Shown: positions 43,750-57,694, counted from the first letter of the stretch. The stretch: 64,000 nucleotides of DNA from Pseudoclavibacter caeni (GCF_008831125.1 NZ_WBKA01000003.1:248001-312000), one strand, 5' to 3'. The notes: generated by a model not told the origin, from the sequence alone. Program-made: numbers and translations.

Positions 43750-44352
43750 TCAGCGAGGCTCCCTCGCCGCGGCGTCGGAGGCGGCGGTCTCAGGGGCTGC
43801 CCCTCCGGGATCTGACCCGGTGCCGTCAGCCGCAGCCGACCCGGCAGTCGCGGCGTCGGCGGCGACCTGCGCGCGCAGTGCGGCGATCGCGGTGTCATGC
43901 TCCTCGGCGCGCCGGTTCGCATCAGCGAGGTCGCGGCGGGCGCGAGCGGACATGAAGTGCTCGACGATGAACGACAGGAACGGCACCACGCCGCCCAGTG
44001 CGATGAGGATGAAGTTCTTCAGCGGCCAGCGCAGCAGCGTCCACAGCCGGAAGTCGGCGATCAGGTACACCACGTACAGCCACCCGTGCACGATGAGCAC
44101 GCCGATCGAGAGGTTCACACCCTGCGCGCTCTCGACGAACACCGGGTCGGCCGAGACCAGCTGCACCCCGTGCTGCGTGTTCGCGAACACCTCGTAACCG
44201 TAGCCGTCGTGCCAGGGCACGTACTTGAGCACCATCTCGGCGACGAGCAGCAGCAGGAACACGCCGGTGACATAAGCGAAGACGCTGTAGAACCGGATCG
44301 CACCGGGGAGACGCCGCCGGTCGCGAGCCGGCAGGATGGGCTTGCGGGTCAT
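43750..44352 (-). CDS. DUF3817 integral membrane protein
   Basis: A 200-residue protein. The DUF3817 domain has an N-terminal FYSVFAYVTGVFLLLLVAEM helix and a GVLIVHGWLYVVYLIADFRLW segment, with about three membrane helices in all. It ends in an Ala-rich coiled-coil-like tail (DLADANRRAEEHDTAIAALRAQV). The function is unknown. The ATG at 44352 lies seven bases after TAGGAT; an in-frame ATG at 44361 would overlap that box. It is commonly found beside guaA, guaB and SURF1 genes in Actinobacteria. Confidence 0.85.
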   Translation of the reverse strand: MTRKPILPARDRRRLPGAIRFYSVFAYVTGVFLLLLVAEMVLKYVPWHDGYGYEVFANTQHGVQLVSADPVFVESAQGVNLSIGVLIVHGWLYVVYLIADFRLWTLLRWPLKNFILIALGGVVPFLSFIVEHFMSARARRDLADANRRAEEHDTAIAALRAQVAADAATAGSAAADGTGSDPGGAAPETAASDAAAREPR

Positions 44353-44359
44353 GGCATCC

Positions 44360-44365
44360 ATCCTA
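44360..44365 (-). promoter_or_regulatory. -10-like hexamer of the DUF3817 gene (leaderless)
   Basis: TAGGAT on the minus strand ends seven bases before ATG 44352. Confidence 0.45.
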
Positions 44366-45385
44366 GCGTCCGTTCTCTGCCACGCCCGATGACGAACGTC
44401 CCTCGTCGGCCGCGCCGCGATTCGCGACCCGGCGCAGCAGTTCGAGCTCCTCGCGTTCCTGGTCGGCGTGCGCGTGCAGCTGTTCGTACTCGTCGCGGCC
44501 GAGCCGCCACCACAGGTACAGCGTGAACAGGGCGAACACGGCCCACTCGAGTGCGTAGAAGATGTTGAGCCAGTTGACCTGCGTCTGCGTCGACGGCGGC
44601 GGCGAGTAGATCGTGGTCACCTCGTCGGCGAGCGCTGCAGGCAGCCCGTCATTGACGATGGCGAAGTCGTCGTGCCAGGGCAGGCCGGTGTCGGGCCAGC
44701 GGTTGACGAGCTCGGCGGCGGCCATGACGGTGGGTCGGTACGCCGCGGCGGTCGTCTGCCGGATCTCCACGCCCTCGTAGGGCATGATGCGGGCGGTCAC
44801 CGTGAGCGTCGTGCCAGCGTCGGCGAGCCGGGCCACGTCGTCGCGCACGCCGTCGGCGGCCTGCGCGTTGGGACTCCAGCCGAGGGCGACCGGCAGCACG
44901 CCGGGGCCGTCCGGGGAGTCGACGCGCAGACCGACGATCGTCCAGGCGCCGACCGTGCCCTGCTGGTCGCGCTGGTCGACGACGTCAGCGGTGCCGGGGA
45001 TCATCGTGCCGGTGAGAGTCACCCGCTGCTCGATCGCCTGAGGGTCGAGATCCCCATAGGGGTGCGGGAGCACCTGCTCGATCGGCCGCGCCTCCTCCGT
45101 GCCCCGGCTGCCGTCGTCGCCCGGGGTCACCGCGCGGGAGAGCTGCCACCAGCCGAGTCCGACGAACACGGCGACGACGACAAGCGCGGCGAGCAGCGCG
45201 CCCAGCCACTTCGGGGTGAGCAGCACCGAGAGCGTCGAGCGCGGCGGCTCACTGAGCTCGGCCTCGAGCACGTCGATGAGCGCGTCCGCCTCTGCAGAGC
45301 TCATCCGCCGCGGGACGGCGACCTCCCGACCGTCGTCCCCGGCCCGACCCGTGTCGCCGCGCGGCGCGTCCGTGACCCCGGTCAC
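44363..45385 (-). CDS. SURF1-family cytochrome oxidase biogenesis protein
   Basis: SURF1/Shy1 proteins assist heme a insertion or assembly of aa3-type cytochrome oxidase. It has 340 residues. The first membrane helix is near residues 60-80 (ALLAALVVVAVFVGLGWWQLSR), a large extracytoplasmic domain follows (RVTLTGTMIPGT, LPVALGWSPN), and the second helix is near 280-300 (LNIFYALEWAVFALFTLYLWW). GTG 45385 was chosen because it lies just after the guaB3 stop; ATG 45304 is possible. Confidence 0.85.
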   Translation of the reverse strand: MTGVTDAPRGDTGRAGDDGREVAVPRRMSSAEADALIDVLEAELSEPPRSTLSVLLTPKWLGALLAALVVVAVFVGLGWWQLSRAVTPGDDGSRGTEEARPIEQVLPHPYGDLDPQAIEQRVTLTGTMIPGTADVVDQRDQQGTVGAWTIVGLRVDSPDGPGVLPVALGWSPNAQAADGVRDDVARLADAGTTLTVTARIMPYEGVEIRQTTAAAYRPTVMAAAELVNRWPDTGLPWHDDFAIVNDGLPAALADEVTTIYSPPPSTQTQVNWLNIFYALEWAVFALFTLYLWWRLGRDEYEQLHAHADQEREELELLRRVANRGAADEGRSSSGVAENGR

Positions 45386-45389
45386 GCGG

Positions 45390-46511
45390 TCACGCCTCGT
45401 AGTGCGAGACCGTAACCGCGACCTTCTGGAACTCCTTGAGATCGGTGTAGCCGGTGGTGGCCATCGACTTCTGCAGGGCGCCGACGAGGTTCGTGGTGCC
45501 GGTCGCATCGTGGGCGGGGCCGAAGAGCACCTGTTCGAGCGGGCCGACACTGCCGACCGGCACGCGGCGTCCGCGGGGCAGCCGCTGGTGGCGGGCCTCA
45601 GCCCCCCAGTGGTAGCCGCCGCCGGGCGCCTCGTTCGCGCGGGCGAGAGCGGTGCCGAGCATGACCGCGTCCGCACCACAGGCAAACGCCTTCGGGATGT
45701 CGCCGGCGTGCCCGAGGCTGCCGTCGGCGATGACGTGCACGTACCGGCCGCCCGACTCGTCCAAGTAGTCGCGGCGGGCGCCGGCGACGTCGGCGACGGC
45801 CGTGGCCATCGGCGTGCGCAGCCCCAGTGTGCGCAGCGAGGACGACGTGGCTCCCCCGCCGAACCCGGCCAGCACGCCAGCCGCACCGGTGCGCATGAGG
45901 TGCAGCGCGGTCGTGTAGGTGCCGGCGCCGCCGACGATGACGGGCACGTCGAGCTCGTAGATGAACTTCTTGAGATTCAGCGGCTCGGCCGTCGACGAGA
46001 CGTGCTCGGCGGAGACGGTCGTGCCACGGATGACGAACAGGTCGACGCCCGCGTCGAGCACCGTCTGGTAGAACTGCTGCGTGCGCTGGGGAGAGAGCGC
46101 CCCGGCGACCGTCACACCCGCCGCGCGGATCTCGGCGAGCCGGGCCGTGATGAGCTCGGCCTTCACCGGCTCCGCGTAGACCTCCTGCAGCACCCGACCG
46201 GCCTGGTCGTCGGTGGCCTCGCGGATGCGCCGGTAGGCGTCGCCCGGATCCTCGTACCGCGTCCAGAGCCCCTCGAGGTCGAGCACGCCCAAGCCGCCGG
46301 CGCGCCCGAGGGCGATGACCGTCTCCGGGGACGCCGCGGAGTCCATCGGCGCGCCGATGAATGGCAGGGTGAAGTCGTACGCGTCGATGCGCCAGCTGAC
46401 GTCCGCGTCCCCGGCGTCGCGGGTGCGCCGGTCCGGCACGACCGCGATGTCGCTGAAGCCGTAGCCGCGACGTCCCGTCTTGCCGACGCCGATCTGCACT
46501 GTCTCGCTCAT
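45390..46511 (-). CDS. guaB3: GuaB3 family IMP dehydrogenase-related protein
   Basis: A 373-residue IMPDH/GMP reductase-fold TIM barrel with no CBS domains, typical of the GuaB3 family. It has IGVGKTGRRGYGFSDIAVVPDRRTRD at the N-terminus, LPFIGAPMDSAASPETVIALGRAGG, and a VIADGSLGHAGDIPKAFACGADAVMLG phosphate-binding region. Cyanobacterial GuaB3 has been reported to act as GMP reductase, so this paralogue may run opposite to guaB; the actinobacterial function is less certain. It lies 67 bp downstream of guaB. Confidence 0.92.
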   Translation of the reverse strand: MSETVQIGVGKTGRRGYGFSDIAVVPDRRTRDAGDADVSWRIDAYDFTLPFIGAPMDSAASPETVIALGRAGGLGVLDLEGLWTRYEDPGDAYRRIREATDDQAGRVLQEVYAEPVKAELITARLAEIRAAGVTVAGALSPQRTQQFYQTVLDAGVDLFVIRGTTVSAEHVSSTAEPLNLKKFIYELDVPVIVGGAGTYTTALHLMRTGAAGVLAGFGGGATSSSLRTLGLRTPMATAVADVAGARRDYLDESGGRYVHVIADGSLGHAGDIPKAFACGADAVMLGTALARANEAPGGGYHWGAEARHQRLPRGRRVPVGSVGPLEQVLFGPAHDATGTTNLVGALQKSMATTGYTDLKEFQKVAVTVSHYEA

Positions 46512-46578
46512 GATTCCTCGTTCACTCTCCCGGGTCGTTCCGGCCCGTCGTCACACCGTGGCGCACCCCGGCCGGGGC

Positions 46579-50279
<3,701 letters not shown>

Positions 50280-50287
<8 letters not shown>

Positions 50288-51248
50288 CCCCAGACCCGCC
50301 ACACCCGGCACCGCCACCGGGCGCGCGACCGAACCGATCGCGTCCGGCGTCATCGGCCCCGGCTGCGCCAAGACCGACCCCATCGTGATCGCCGACGGCA
50401 TCACCCGATCGTTCGGCGGTGTGACCGCCGTCGACGTCGAGCACCTCGAGATCCCCCGCGGGGTGATCACCGCGCTGATCGGCCCCAATGGGGCCGGCAA
50501 GACCACCCTGTTCAACCTGCTGAGCGGGTTCGACCACCCGGACTCCGGCGAGTGGTCGTTCGATGGCACGAGTCTCGCCGGAATCCCCTCGTTCAAGGTG
50601 TCGCGGCTGGGCCAGGTGCGCACCTTCCAGTTGACGAAGTCGCTGGCGATGCTCAGCGTGCTCGAGAACATGAAGCTCGGCGCGCGCGACCAGCGCGGCG
50701 AGAGCCTGTGGCGGGCGCTGTTCCCACCGCTGTGGCGGGCGCAGGAGCGCGCCATCGAGGAGAAGGCGATGGGTCTGCTCGAGACGTTCCTGCTCGACGG
50801 CAAGCGCGACGACTATGCCGCCTCGCTCAGCGGCGGGCAGCGAAAGCTGCTCGAGATGGCCCGGGCGCTGATGAGCGACCCGCAGTTCGTGATGCTCGAC
50901 GAGCCGATGGCCGGGGTGAACCCCGCGCTGACCCAGTCGCTGCTGGGGCACATCGTGCGGCTGCGGGAGCAGGGCATGACCGTGCTGTTCGTCGAGCACG
51001 ACATGCACATGGTGCAGGCGATCGCCGACTGGGTGGTCGTGATGGCCGAGGGGCGTGTCGTCGCCGAGGGCGTGCCCGCCGTGGTCATGAACGACCCCGC
51101 GGTCGTCGACGCCTACCTCGGCTCGAACCGCGACCGTGATCTCGGCGAGCTGGTCGCGGAGATCCGCGCCGAGCGCGGGGTACCCCGTCCCGCGGCCACG
51201 GGGGCGGTGCGCGCCACCGCCCACGCCACGCATGAGGAGGACCGATGA
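50280..51248 (+). CDS. livG: Branched-chain amino acid ABC transporter ATPase LivG
   Basis: A 322-residue ABC ATPase. Walker A is GPNGAGKTTLFNLL, the signature LSGGQRKLLEMARAL, and Walker B FVMLDEPMAGVNP; the PMAGVNP form is typical of LivG. A 35-residue Pro/Thr/Ala-rich N-terminus and a 40-residue tail are extra. The ATG at 50280 lies inside the livM end. Confidence 0.93.
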
Positions 51249-51982
51249 GCGACCACGTTCTGGAGACGACCGATCTGGTCGCCGGCTACCTGCCCGGGGT
51301 GAACATCCTCAACGGCTGCAGCGTCCACGTCGACCGCGGCGAGCTCGTGGGCATCATCGGCCCGAACGGGGCCGGCAAGTCGACCCTGCTGAAGGCGATC
51401 TTCGGCCTCGTGAACGTGCGCTCGGGCACGATCACCCTCGATGGCCGCGACATCACCGGGATGAAGCCCGACCGGCTCGTGAGCGCCGGTGTCGGCTTCG
51501 TGCCGCAGACCGAGAACGTCTTCCCGCGGCTGACCATCCGCGAGAACCTCGAGATGGGCTGCTATCAGAACCCGCGCCTGTTCGGCGAGCGGCTCGAGTT
51601 CGTCGCCGGGCTGTTCCCGGAGCTCGCCTCACGGCTTGGCCAGCGCGCCGGCGGCCTCTCCGGCGGTGAGCGACAGATGGTCGCGATGTCCCGGGCCCTC
51701 ATGATGGACCCGCAGGTGCTGCTGCTCGACGAGCCCTCGGCCGGCCTCTCCCCCGTCCGTCAGGACGAGACGTTCCTCAACGTCGCCCGCATCAACGCGG
51801 CCGGGGTGAGTGTGCTCATCGTCGAGCAGAACGCCCGGCGCGCGCTGCAGATCTGCGACCGTGGGTACGTGCTCGACCAGGGGCGCGACGCCTACGTCGG
51901 CCCGGGGCACCAGCTGCTGGAGGATCCGGAGGTCGTGCGCCTGTATCTTGGCACGCTCGCCGAGGACCACACCGCCGGCTGA
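51245..51982 (+). CDS. livF: Branched-chain amino acid ABC transporter ATPase LivF
   Basis: A 245-residue ABC ATPase. Walker A is GPNGAGKSTLLKAI, the signature LSGGERQMVAMSRAL and Walker B VLLLDEPSAGLSP. The LivF feature FVPQTENVFPRLTIRENLEMG is present. The start overlaps the livG stop (ATGA). It is last in the operon and convergent with the binding-protein gene. Confidence 0.93.
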   Translation: MSDHVLETTDLVAGYLPGVNILNGCSVHVDRGELVGIIGPNGAGKSTLLKAIFGLVNVRSGTITLDGRDITGMKPDRLVSAGVGFVPQTENVFPRLTIRENLEMGCYQNPRLFGERLEFVAGLFPELASRLGQRAGGLSGGERQMVAMSRALMMDPQVLLLDEPSAGLSPVRQDETFLNVARINAAGVSVLIVEQNARRALQICDRGYVLDQGRDAYVGPGHQLLEDPEVVRLYLGTLAEDHTAG

Positions 51983-52056
51983 GCCCCCACACCGGCACCG
52001 CGCCTGACCATCCGGGCCACGGACGGATGCCGGGCCGTCCCCGCCGCAGACACGGA

Positions 52057-52098
52057 CGAGCGGGCGGCCCCGGGAGAACCCCGGGAACCGCCCGCTCG
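52057..52098. terminator. Bidirectional terminator between livF and the binding-protein gene
   Basis: An 11-bp outer stem (CGAGCGGGCGG / CCGCCCGCTCG) encloses a second CCCGGG/CCCGGG stem. It lies midway between the two convergent stops. No T-run is present. Confidence 0.75.
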
Positions 52099-52125
52099 CG
52101 ATCAACCGTGCGACGCGCCGTGGCG

Positions 52126-53385
52126 TCAGTCGGCCGTGACCTCCTCCTGGCGCTCGAACGAGGTCTTGTTCGACGCGTCCGAGACCTTGTAGAACGAGAT
52201 CGTGGCCTTCGTCACGTCGCCGTTGTCATCGAAATCGATCGGGCCGGAGAACCCGTCGTAGTCGATGTCGGTGCCGTCCTTGACCAGCTTCGCGCACTCC
52301 TCGAACGAGGTGCACTTCGTGCCATCCGCGGAGACCGACTGCAGGTTGTCCTTGATCGTGGTGCCGTCGGTGGCACCACCCTGGAGCGCGGCGAGCGCGG
52401 CGACGATCGTCGCGTCGTAGACCTCCGGGGCGTACACGGTCGAGGTGAGATCCTGCCCCGCTTTCTCCTTCACACGGTTGAGGAAGTCGTCGAGCCCCTC
52501 GTACGGGCCGGGCTGCGAGAACGTCGCCCCCTTGATAGAAATGTCGCCCTCCTTCATGATGCCGTTGTTGCCGTCGGTGCCGTACAGCTTCGAGAAGTCA
52601 AAGCCAGCGGTCTGCAACGTCTGCACCATGCCCTTGAACTGGTCGAACGAGATCGCGACCAGGGCGTCCGGATCGTCGGCGATCGCCTTCTGCGTCTCAG
52701 ACGAGATGTCCTTGGCCGCCGGGTCGAACGAGACCTCCTCGACGGTGGCGCCGCCCGCCTCGACGGCGTTCTTGACCGCGTCCTTCAGCCCCGAGCCGTA
52801 GGTGTCGTTCTGGTAGATGATCGACACCTTCTTGGCGCCATCCTTGATGATCTGGCCGCCCAGGCTCTTGCCCTGCAGCAGGTCGGAGGGCGCGGTGCGC
52901 CAGTAGTAGCCGCCGTTGTCGTCGATGGTCGTGAAGTCCGGCGAGGTGTTCGACGGCGAGATCTCCACGACCTGCCGCTTCGTCACCGTCGGGATGATGT
53001 TCTTCGAGGCGGCCGAGGAGGCGGCGCCGATGATAACCGAGTCCTTCTCGATCAGCGACTTCGCCGCGGTCAGCGCCGTGTCCGTGGTGGAGTCGCCCTC
53101 GTCCTTCACCTCGGTGTTCACGGTGATGCCCGCATCGGCCTTGTTGATGTCGTCCGCCGCGAGCTCGAAGCCCGCGGTCAGCGTCGGCGCCATGAACGAC
53201 AGGGTGCCGGTCTGGGGGAACACCGCCCCCATGTTCAGCGTGCCGCTGTCACCGCTGCCGCTGCCACCGGACGACTTCGCGCATCCGGTGAGCGCGACTG
53301 CGGCGACCACGCCGACCGCGACGAGCTGTGCGCTGCGGCGCGCGAACGCCGAGCCCTTCTTCTGGGGAATGGGACTGCGTGTCAT
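52126..53385 (-). CDS. livJ: Branched-chain amino acid ABC transporter substrate-binding lipoprotein
   Basis: A 419-residue periplasmic-binding-protein type I. The lipoprotein signal peptide ends in the lipobox VALTGC, followed by a Ser/Gly-rich tether (AKSSGGSGSGDSG) and the Leu/Ile/Val-binding domain (GAVFPQTGTLSFMAPTLTAGFELAADDIN). AGGAG lies six bases before the ATG. It is transcribed toward livF from its own promoter, so its expression is separable from the transporter. Confidence 0.92.
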   Translation of the reverse strand: MTRSPIPQKKGSAFARRSAQLVAVGVVAAVALTGCAKSSGGSGSGDSGTLNMGAVFPQTGTLSFMAPTLTAGFELAADDINKADAGITVNTEVKDEGDSTTDTALTAAKSLIEKDSVIIGAASSAASKNIIPTVTKRQVVEISPSNTSPDFTTIDDNGGYYWRTAPSDLLQGKSLGGQIIKDGAKKVSIIYQNDTYGSGLKDAVKNAVEAGGATVEEVSFDPAAKDISSETQKAIADDPDALVAISFDQFKGMVQTLQTAGFDFSKLYGTDGNNGIMKEGDISIKGATFSQPGPYEGLDDFLNRVKEKAGQDLTSTVYAPEVYDATIVAALAALQGGATDGTTIKDNLQSVSADGTKCTSFEECAKLVKDGTDIDYDGFSGPIDFDDNGDVTKATISFYKVSDASNKTSFERQEEVTAD

Positions 53386-53647
53386 GTCTGCTCCTGCTTC
53401 CTTCGACCCGGGTCGTGCACCCGTGTCGTTTTCTGACCGTACGGAACCCGGATTTCATCAGTGTGTCCGGATGTTTCGCAGGCGTTTCGCAGCAGGCTCA
53501 CAGCACTTGGCGAGGCGGACGTGACAGGGGTCTGCCTCCGTCGCGACGACCGCCCGCCGTCCTCGCGACGCGCGGGACGGCACCGCCGGGGACGCCGCCG
53601 ACCGCTCAGACCGCCCCGGCGCCGCGACCGCGGGCCGCCGCAGACGC
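53386..53647. other. Intergenic region upstream of livJ
   Basis: About 260 bp between the binding-protein start and the groES terminator. It must hold the livJ promoter, but I see no confident hexamers. It is otherwise a G/C-rich stretch with no recognisable gene. Confidence 0.4.
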
Positions 53648-53684
53648 GACGAGGGGCGTGTGCCTGATGCGCACGCCCCTCGTC
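53648..53684 (-). terminator. Terminator of groES
   Basis: A 13-bp perfect stem (GACGAGGGGCGTG / CACGCCCCTCGTC), extended by three more pairs including one G:T wobble, lies about 30 bp after the groES stop. It shows groES is transcribed without a downstream groEL. Confidence 0.8.
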
Positions 53685-53712
53685 GTCGGGCCAGCAGCCC
53701 GGATCACCTGAG

Positions 53713-54006
53713 TCAGTCGACCACGGCAAGCAGGTCGCGGGCCGACAGCACGAGGTACTCCTCGCTGCCGAGCTTGACCTCGGTGCCGCCGTACTTGCTG
53801 AAGAGGACCTTGTCGCCCACCTTGACGTCGACCGGCACGCGATTGCCGTTGTCGTCGACGCGCCCCGGGCCGACCGCCACGATCTCCGCGGTGCTCGGCT
53901 TCTCCTTGGCGGTGTCGGGGATGACCAGCCCCGACTCGGTGGTCTGCTCCTGCGCGACCAGCTTGACGACGACACGATCCTCGAGTGGCTTGATGGAAAC
54001 CGACAC
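53713..54006 (-). CDS. groES: Co-chaperonin GroES
   Basis: The heptameric lid of the GroEL folding chamber. It has 97 residues, the normal length. [21 protein letters not shown], the mobile loop [25 protein letters not shown] and the C-terminal [14 protein letters not shown] are standard. GTG 54006 has GGAAGAGG upstream. There is no groEL next to it; a terminator follows, so GroEL must be encoded elsewhere. A perfect CIRCE element lies upstream. Confidence 0.96.
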   Translation of the reverse strand: MSVSIKPLEDRVVVKLVAQEQTTESGLVIPDTAKEKPSTAEIVAVGPGRVDDNGNRVPVDVKVGDKVLFSKYGGTEVKLGSEEYLVLSARDLLAVVD

Positions 54007-54098
54007 TTGTGACCTCTTCCTTCTCGTCCAGCGCTTCTGGACTGGATGAACACAATCTGAGGCACCCCGGTGGGTGCATAAAGAACTGTAGCCACGAG

Positions 54099-54125
54099 TT
54101 AGCACTCGTGCAAGCGGAGTGCTAA
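54099..54125. promoter_or_regulatory. CIRCE element (HrcA operator)
   Basis: TTAGCACTC-N9-GAGTGCTAA, a perfect match to the CIRCE consensus, about 93 bp upstream of groES. HrcA binding here represses the gene except under heat stress. Confidence 0.95.
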
Positions 54126-54178
54126 TCGCGTCCCCAGACCCGACACCCGGCCGCGCGGAACGCGCCCGGCCGGCGTGG

Positions 54179-54184
54179 GATAAT
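54179..54184 (+). promoter_or_regulatory. -10-like hexamer of the methyltransferase gene (leaderless)
   Basis: GATAAT ends six bases before ATG 54191. Confidence 0.55.
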
Positions 54185-54190
54185 CGGCGG

Positions 54191-55576
54191 ATGACCCCGG
54201 ATGACGCGCGCAGACTGCTCACACCCGACGCGCTCGCCCTGCTCGGGGCACTGCACGAGCCCGCCGATGACGCAGACGCGCTCACGCTGTCGACGAGGCT
54301 CCACCGCAAGGGCCATGACCCGGCGCTGATCGCCGCACTCATCACCCAGCTGCGCCTGCGCCGGCGGATGCGAGAGCGGATCGGCCCGGCCGCCGACCGG
54401 ATGCTGCTCACCGACGACGGGGTGCAGCAGGCCACACGGCTTGTCGTCGCCGCGGCACACGCCGGGCGGATGCGACGGGCCGGGATCACGCGGGTCGCCG
54501 ACCTCGGCTGCGGACTCGGCGTCGACTCCCTCGCCTTCGCCGCGGCCGGGCTGGGGGTGCTCGCGGTGGACGCGGACCCGGTCACCGCCGCGCTGGCGGC
54601 CTGGAACCTGGCCGTGTGGCCCGGCGTCGTCGTGCGCGAGGGCCGCGCCGAGGACGTCGACCTCGTCGCGGAGCTCGGCCCGGCTGGGCTGGCAGACGGC
54701 GCCGCGAGCGCCGAGCCGGCCGCCACGGCCTCCAGCGGTGCGGCGGCCCCGCGTCGGGGCGCCGTGTTCCTGGACCCGGCCAGGCGCGTCCACGAACGCG
54801 GCGGCACCCGGCGCACATGGAATCCGGACGAGTTCTCCCCCGCCCTCGACTGGGCGTTCGACGTCGCGGACCGCTGGCCGACCGGCATCAAGCTCGGCCC
54901 CGGACTGCCGCACGAGCTCGTGCCGGCCGGGCTCGAGGCCGAGTGGGTCTCCGACCGGGGCGCGGTCGTCGAGGTCGCCCTGTGGTCCGGCCCGCTCGCC
55001 GAGGCGCTCGGCCGCCGCAGCGCCCTGCGCCATGACGAGACCGGCTGGCACCGGGTGGTCGCCGAGGGGGCAGACCCCATGGTCGGCCCGGTCGGCGCGC
55101 ACCTGTACGAGCCGGACGGCGCGGCGATCCGCGCCCGCGCCCTCGGCACCCTCGCCCGGCGGCACGGGCTGCACACGATCGACCCGACGATCGCCTGGCT
55201 GTCGGACGCGGCGGGGGCGCCGCCTGTTGACGATCCGTTCCTGCGCCGCCATCGCGTCCTGCGCACGCTGCCGTTCGACCGGCGGACGCTGCGTCGGGCC
55301 GTGCGCGAGCTGGCCGGCCCGCTCGGCGCCAGACGGGTCACGGTGAAGAAGCGCGGCGCCGACCTGGACCCCGCCGCCCTCGCCCGGGACCTCTCGAGGG
55401 TCGCCGTCCGCGAGGCGGGGCGGACGGGCGGGACGGGCACCGCGGCGCGCACGGATCGACCCGAGCCGGCGGCGACAGCGGCCGATCCCGCCGCCGGGAT
55501 GCGCGCCGACGAGCTCGTCGTGATCGTCACCCGGGCCGCGGGCCGGCACGTCGCCGTGCTCGCCGTGCGCGACTGA
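54191..55576 (+). CDS. Class I SAM-dependent methyltransferase with THUMP-like C-terminus
   Basis: A 461-residue protein. The SAM-binding loop [22 protein letters not shown] is near residues 100-121 with acidic VDADP, and VFLDPARR is in the catalytic-motif position. The C-terminal part ([27 protein letters not shown]) resembles the THUMP-like domain of this actinobacterial family. The substrate is unknown, possibly RNA. ATG 54191 is set by the -10 box; upstream in-frame codons would run into the CIRCE region. It is divergent from groES. Confidence 0.85.
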   Translation: MTPDDARRLLTPDALALLGALHEPADDADALTLSTRLHRKGHDPALIAALITQLRLRRRMRERIGPAADRMLLTDDGVQQATRLVVAAAHAGRMRRAGITRVADLGCGLGVDSLAFAAAGLGVLAVDADPVTAALAAWNLAVWPGVVVREGRAEDVDLVAELGPAGLADGAASAEPAATASSGAAAPRRGAVFLDPARRVHERGGTRRTWNPDEFSPALDWAFDVADRWPTGIKLGPGLPHELVPAGLEAEWVSDRGAVVEVALWSGPLAEALGRRSALRHDETGWHRVVAEGADPMVGPVGAHLYEPDGAAIRARALGTLARRHGLHTIDPTIAWLSDAAGAPPVDDPFLRRHRVLRTLPFDRRTLRRAVRELAGPLGARRVTVKKRGADLDPAALARDLSRVAVREAGRTGGTGTAARTDRPEPAATAADPAAGMRADELVVIVTRAAGRHVAVLAVRD

Positions 55577-55670
55577 GCGGCGCGGTCGGGCACGCCCCGG
55601 CGGGACGATCCCCACAGACGGGACGCGCCCGCCGACGCGACGCGATACCCGTCAGGATGGGACGTCGGGG

Positions 55671-56432
55671 TCAGGCCTGGAACTCGTCGAACTCCTGGTT
55701 CAGCTGCTGCAGCTGGTCCGGCGGCAGCACGCCGTCGAATGCCGTGGGGTCGTTGAGCAGGATCACCACGAGCACGACGGCCAGCACGAGGAGCAACAGG
55801 CCGATGATCGCCGTGATGTACCCCATCACGAGCCCGGCCAGGGCCATGCCCCGCCCCTGCGCGCCCGTGCGACGGGTGCGGCGCAGACCGATGTGCCCGC
55901 AGACGATCGCGGCGATGCCCGGCAGCCCGAACAGCTGCAGGAAGGTCACCACGGAGAAGATGCCGAGCACGAGGCTTGCGACGGAGACTCCATCGGTGCG
56001 CTGGCCTGCGGGCAGCATCGGCCCGGAGGACTGGTCGTAGCGCGGCGAGGGCACAGGGCCCGACGGCCATTCCCCCGGCTGCTGGACGCCATGCTGCGCG
56101 GCCCCATAGGACTCGCCGACCCGTGGATCTGCACCGGACGCGGCGGAGACGTACCGGCTCGGGTCATAGGTCTGGCCGATGCCTGACGGCGCGCCTGACG
56201 CGTCGCCCTGTCCCGTGGCGGCGCCGGCCGGGATGGCGCCGTTCGCGGCCGAGACCGGGGATGCGGCGGGCCCGGCCGCCGCACCCGACTCGGCTGCCCG
56301 TGCGGCCTGGCCCTCAGGGCCATACCCGGGCGCGTACAGCCCGTACTTCGGCGCGGGGCGCGGACGGGAGAGATCCGGGCGATCGCCCTGATCGGCGTTC
56401 GATCCGGCTGGGGTGGTGCTGTCGTCGTTCAT
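55671..56432 (-). CDS. DUF4190 membrane protein with low-complexity N-terminus
   Basis: A 253-residue protein. The N-terminal 145 residues are Gly/Pro/Ala/Ser/Gln-rich and disordered, probably cytoplasmic. The DUF4190 unit follows ([39 protein letters not shown], then [25 protein letters not shown]), giving about three membrane segments and a short C-terminal acidic tail. The function is unknown. The ATG lies seven bases after TAGACT. Confidence 0.82.
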   Translation of the reverse strand: MNDDSTTPAGSNADQGDRPDLSRPRPAPKYGLYAPGYGPEGQAARAAESGAAAGPAASPVSAANGAIPAGAATGQGDASGAPSGIGQTYDPSRYVSAASGADPRVGESYGAAQHGVQQPGEWPSGPVPSPRYDQSSGPMLPAGQRTDGVSVASLVLGIFSVVTFLQLFGLPGIAAIVCGHIGLRRTRRTGAQGRGMALAGLVMGYITAIIGLLLLVLAVVLVVILLNDPTAFDGVLPPDQLQQLNQEFDEFQA

Positions 56433-56439
56433 CGCAGCG

Positions 56440-56445
56440 AGTCTA
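56440..56445 (-). promoter_or_regulatory. -10-like hexamer of the DUF4190 gene (leaderless)
   Basis: TAGACT on the minus strand ends seven bases before the ATG at 56432. Confidence 0.5.
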
Positions 56446-56521
56446 GCCGGTGCGTCTGTGCACGGGCCCGATGCGACGGCGCGGCGCGTGCCAGACCTCG
56501 ACGAGGCCCGCCCCGATCTGG

Positions 56522-57694
56522 TCAGTCCGCCCGCGGGGCGACGTACGTGTCGGTCACCGGCAGCGACGAGTCCGGCCCGAAGTCGAGTCCGGTCGGCGGC
56601 TTCCCGGCGAGCACGAGCTGCGCGCCGAGCGAGGCGATCATCGCTCCGTTGTCCGTGCACAGCGACAGCTTCGGAATGCGCAGCGTGACGCCCGCTCTGG
56701 CACACCGTTCGGCGGCCACCTCGCGCAGTCGGGCGTTGGCGATGACGCCGCCGCCGAGCAGCAGCCGGGGCACGCCGAGATCGGCGCAGGCCCGCAGCGC
56801 CTTGGTGATCAGGACGTCCACGACCGCGTCCTGGAAGCTCGCGGCGATGTCCGCCACCGGCAGACCGGCCCGCTCGGCCGCCGCGGCGGTGTCGGCGACG
56901 TCGCCGCCGACGCTGCCAGGGACGCCGCCCGCCGCGGCTGCCTCGGCCTGCGACACCCAGCGGGCCACCGCGGTCTTCAGCCCGGAGAACGAGAAGTCGT
57001 ACGGATGCGCGCGCATGCCCTTCGCCGAGGAGAGCCCGCGGGGGAACCGGATCGCGGTGGGGTCGCCGTCCTCGGCGGCGCGCTGGATGCGGGGGCCGCC
57101 CGGGTAGCCGAGGCCGAGCAGCCGGGCCACTTTGTCGAACGCCTCGCCCGCGGCGTCGTCGATCGTCTCGCCCAGCAGCACGACGTCGTCGACGAGGTCG
57201 CGCACGAGCAGCAGCGAGGTGTGTCCACCGCTGACGAGCAGGGCGACGGTCGGCGTCTGCAGCCGCCCGCTGTCGAGGATCTCGGCGCCGACGTGACCGA
57301 CCAGGTGGTTGACCGCGTACAGGGGCTTCCCGCTGCCGAGCGCGAGCCCCTTCGCGGCGGAGATGCCGACCATGAGCGCGCCGGCGAGGCCGGGCCCGCT
57401 GGTGACCGCGATCGCGTCGACGTCGGCCATGGTGATGTCGGCCTCGGCGAGCGCTTGGTGTAGGGCGGGGCCGAACGCCTGCACGTGCGCGCGAGCGGCG
57501 ACCTCGGGCACGACGCCGCCGAATCGGGCGTGCTCGTCCATGGACGAGGCGACCGTGTTGGCCAGCAGGGTCGTGCCCCGAACGATGCCCACGCCCGTCT
57601 CGTCGCACGAGCTCTCGATGCCGAGGACGAGGGGGCCACGCCCGTCGTTCCGAGGGGCGTCTCCCGTCCGGTCCGTCTCAGTGCGCGTCGCCAT
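56522..57694 (-). CDS. tsaD: tRNA N6-adenosine threonylcarbamoyltransferase TsaD
   Basis: Transfers threonylcarbamoyl to A37 of ANN-decoding tRNAs (t6A). It has 390 residues of the ASKHA fold. [16 protein letters not shown] is the N-terminal signature, the metal-binding histidines are in [11 protein letters not shown], and [11 protein letters not shown] and [10 protein letters not shown] follow. The ATG at 57694 overlaps the end of rimI by 17 bp. It is last in the alr-tsaE-tsaB-rimI-tsaD unit. Confidence 0.95.
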   Translation of the reverse strand: MATRTETDRTGDAPRNDGRGPLVLGIESSCDETGVGIVRGTTLLANTVASSMDEHARFGGVVPEVAARAHVQAFGPALHQALAEADITMADVDAIAVTSGPGLAGALMVGISAAKGLALGSGKPLYAVNHLVGHVGAEILDSGRLQTPTVALLVSGGHTSLLLVRDLVDDVVLLGETIDDAAGEAFDKVARLLGLGYPGGPRIQRAAEDGDPTAIRFPRGLSSAKGMRAHPYDFSFSGLKTAVARWVSQAEAAAAGGVPGSVGGDVADTAAAAERAGLPVADIAASFQDAVVDVLITKALRACADLGVPRLLLGGGVIANARLREVAAERCARAGVTLRIPKLSLCTDNGAMIASLGAQLVLAGKPPTGLDFGPDSSLPVTDTYVAPRAD

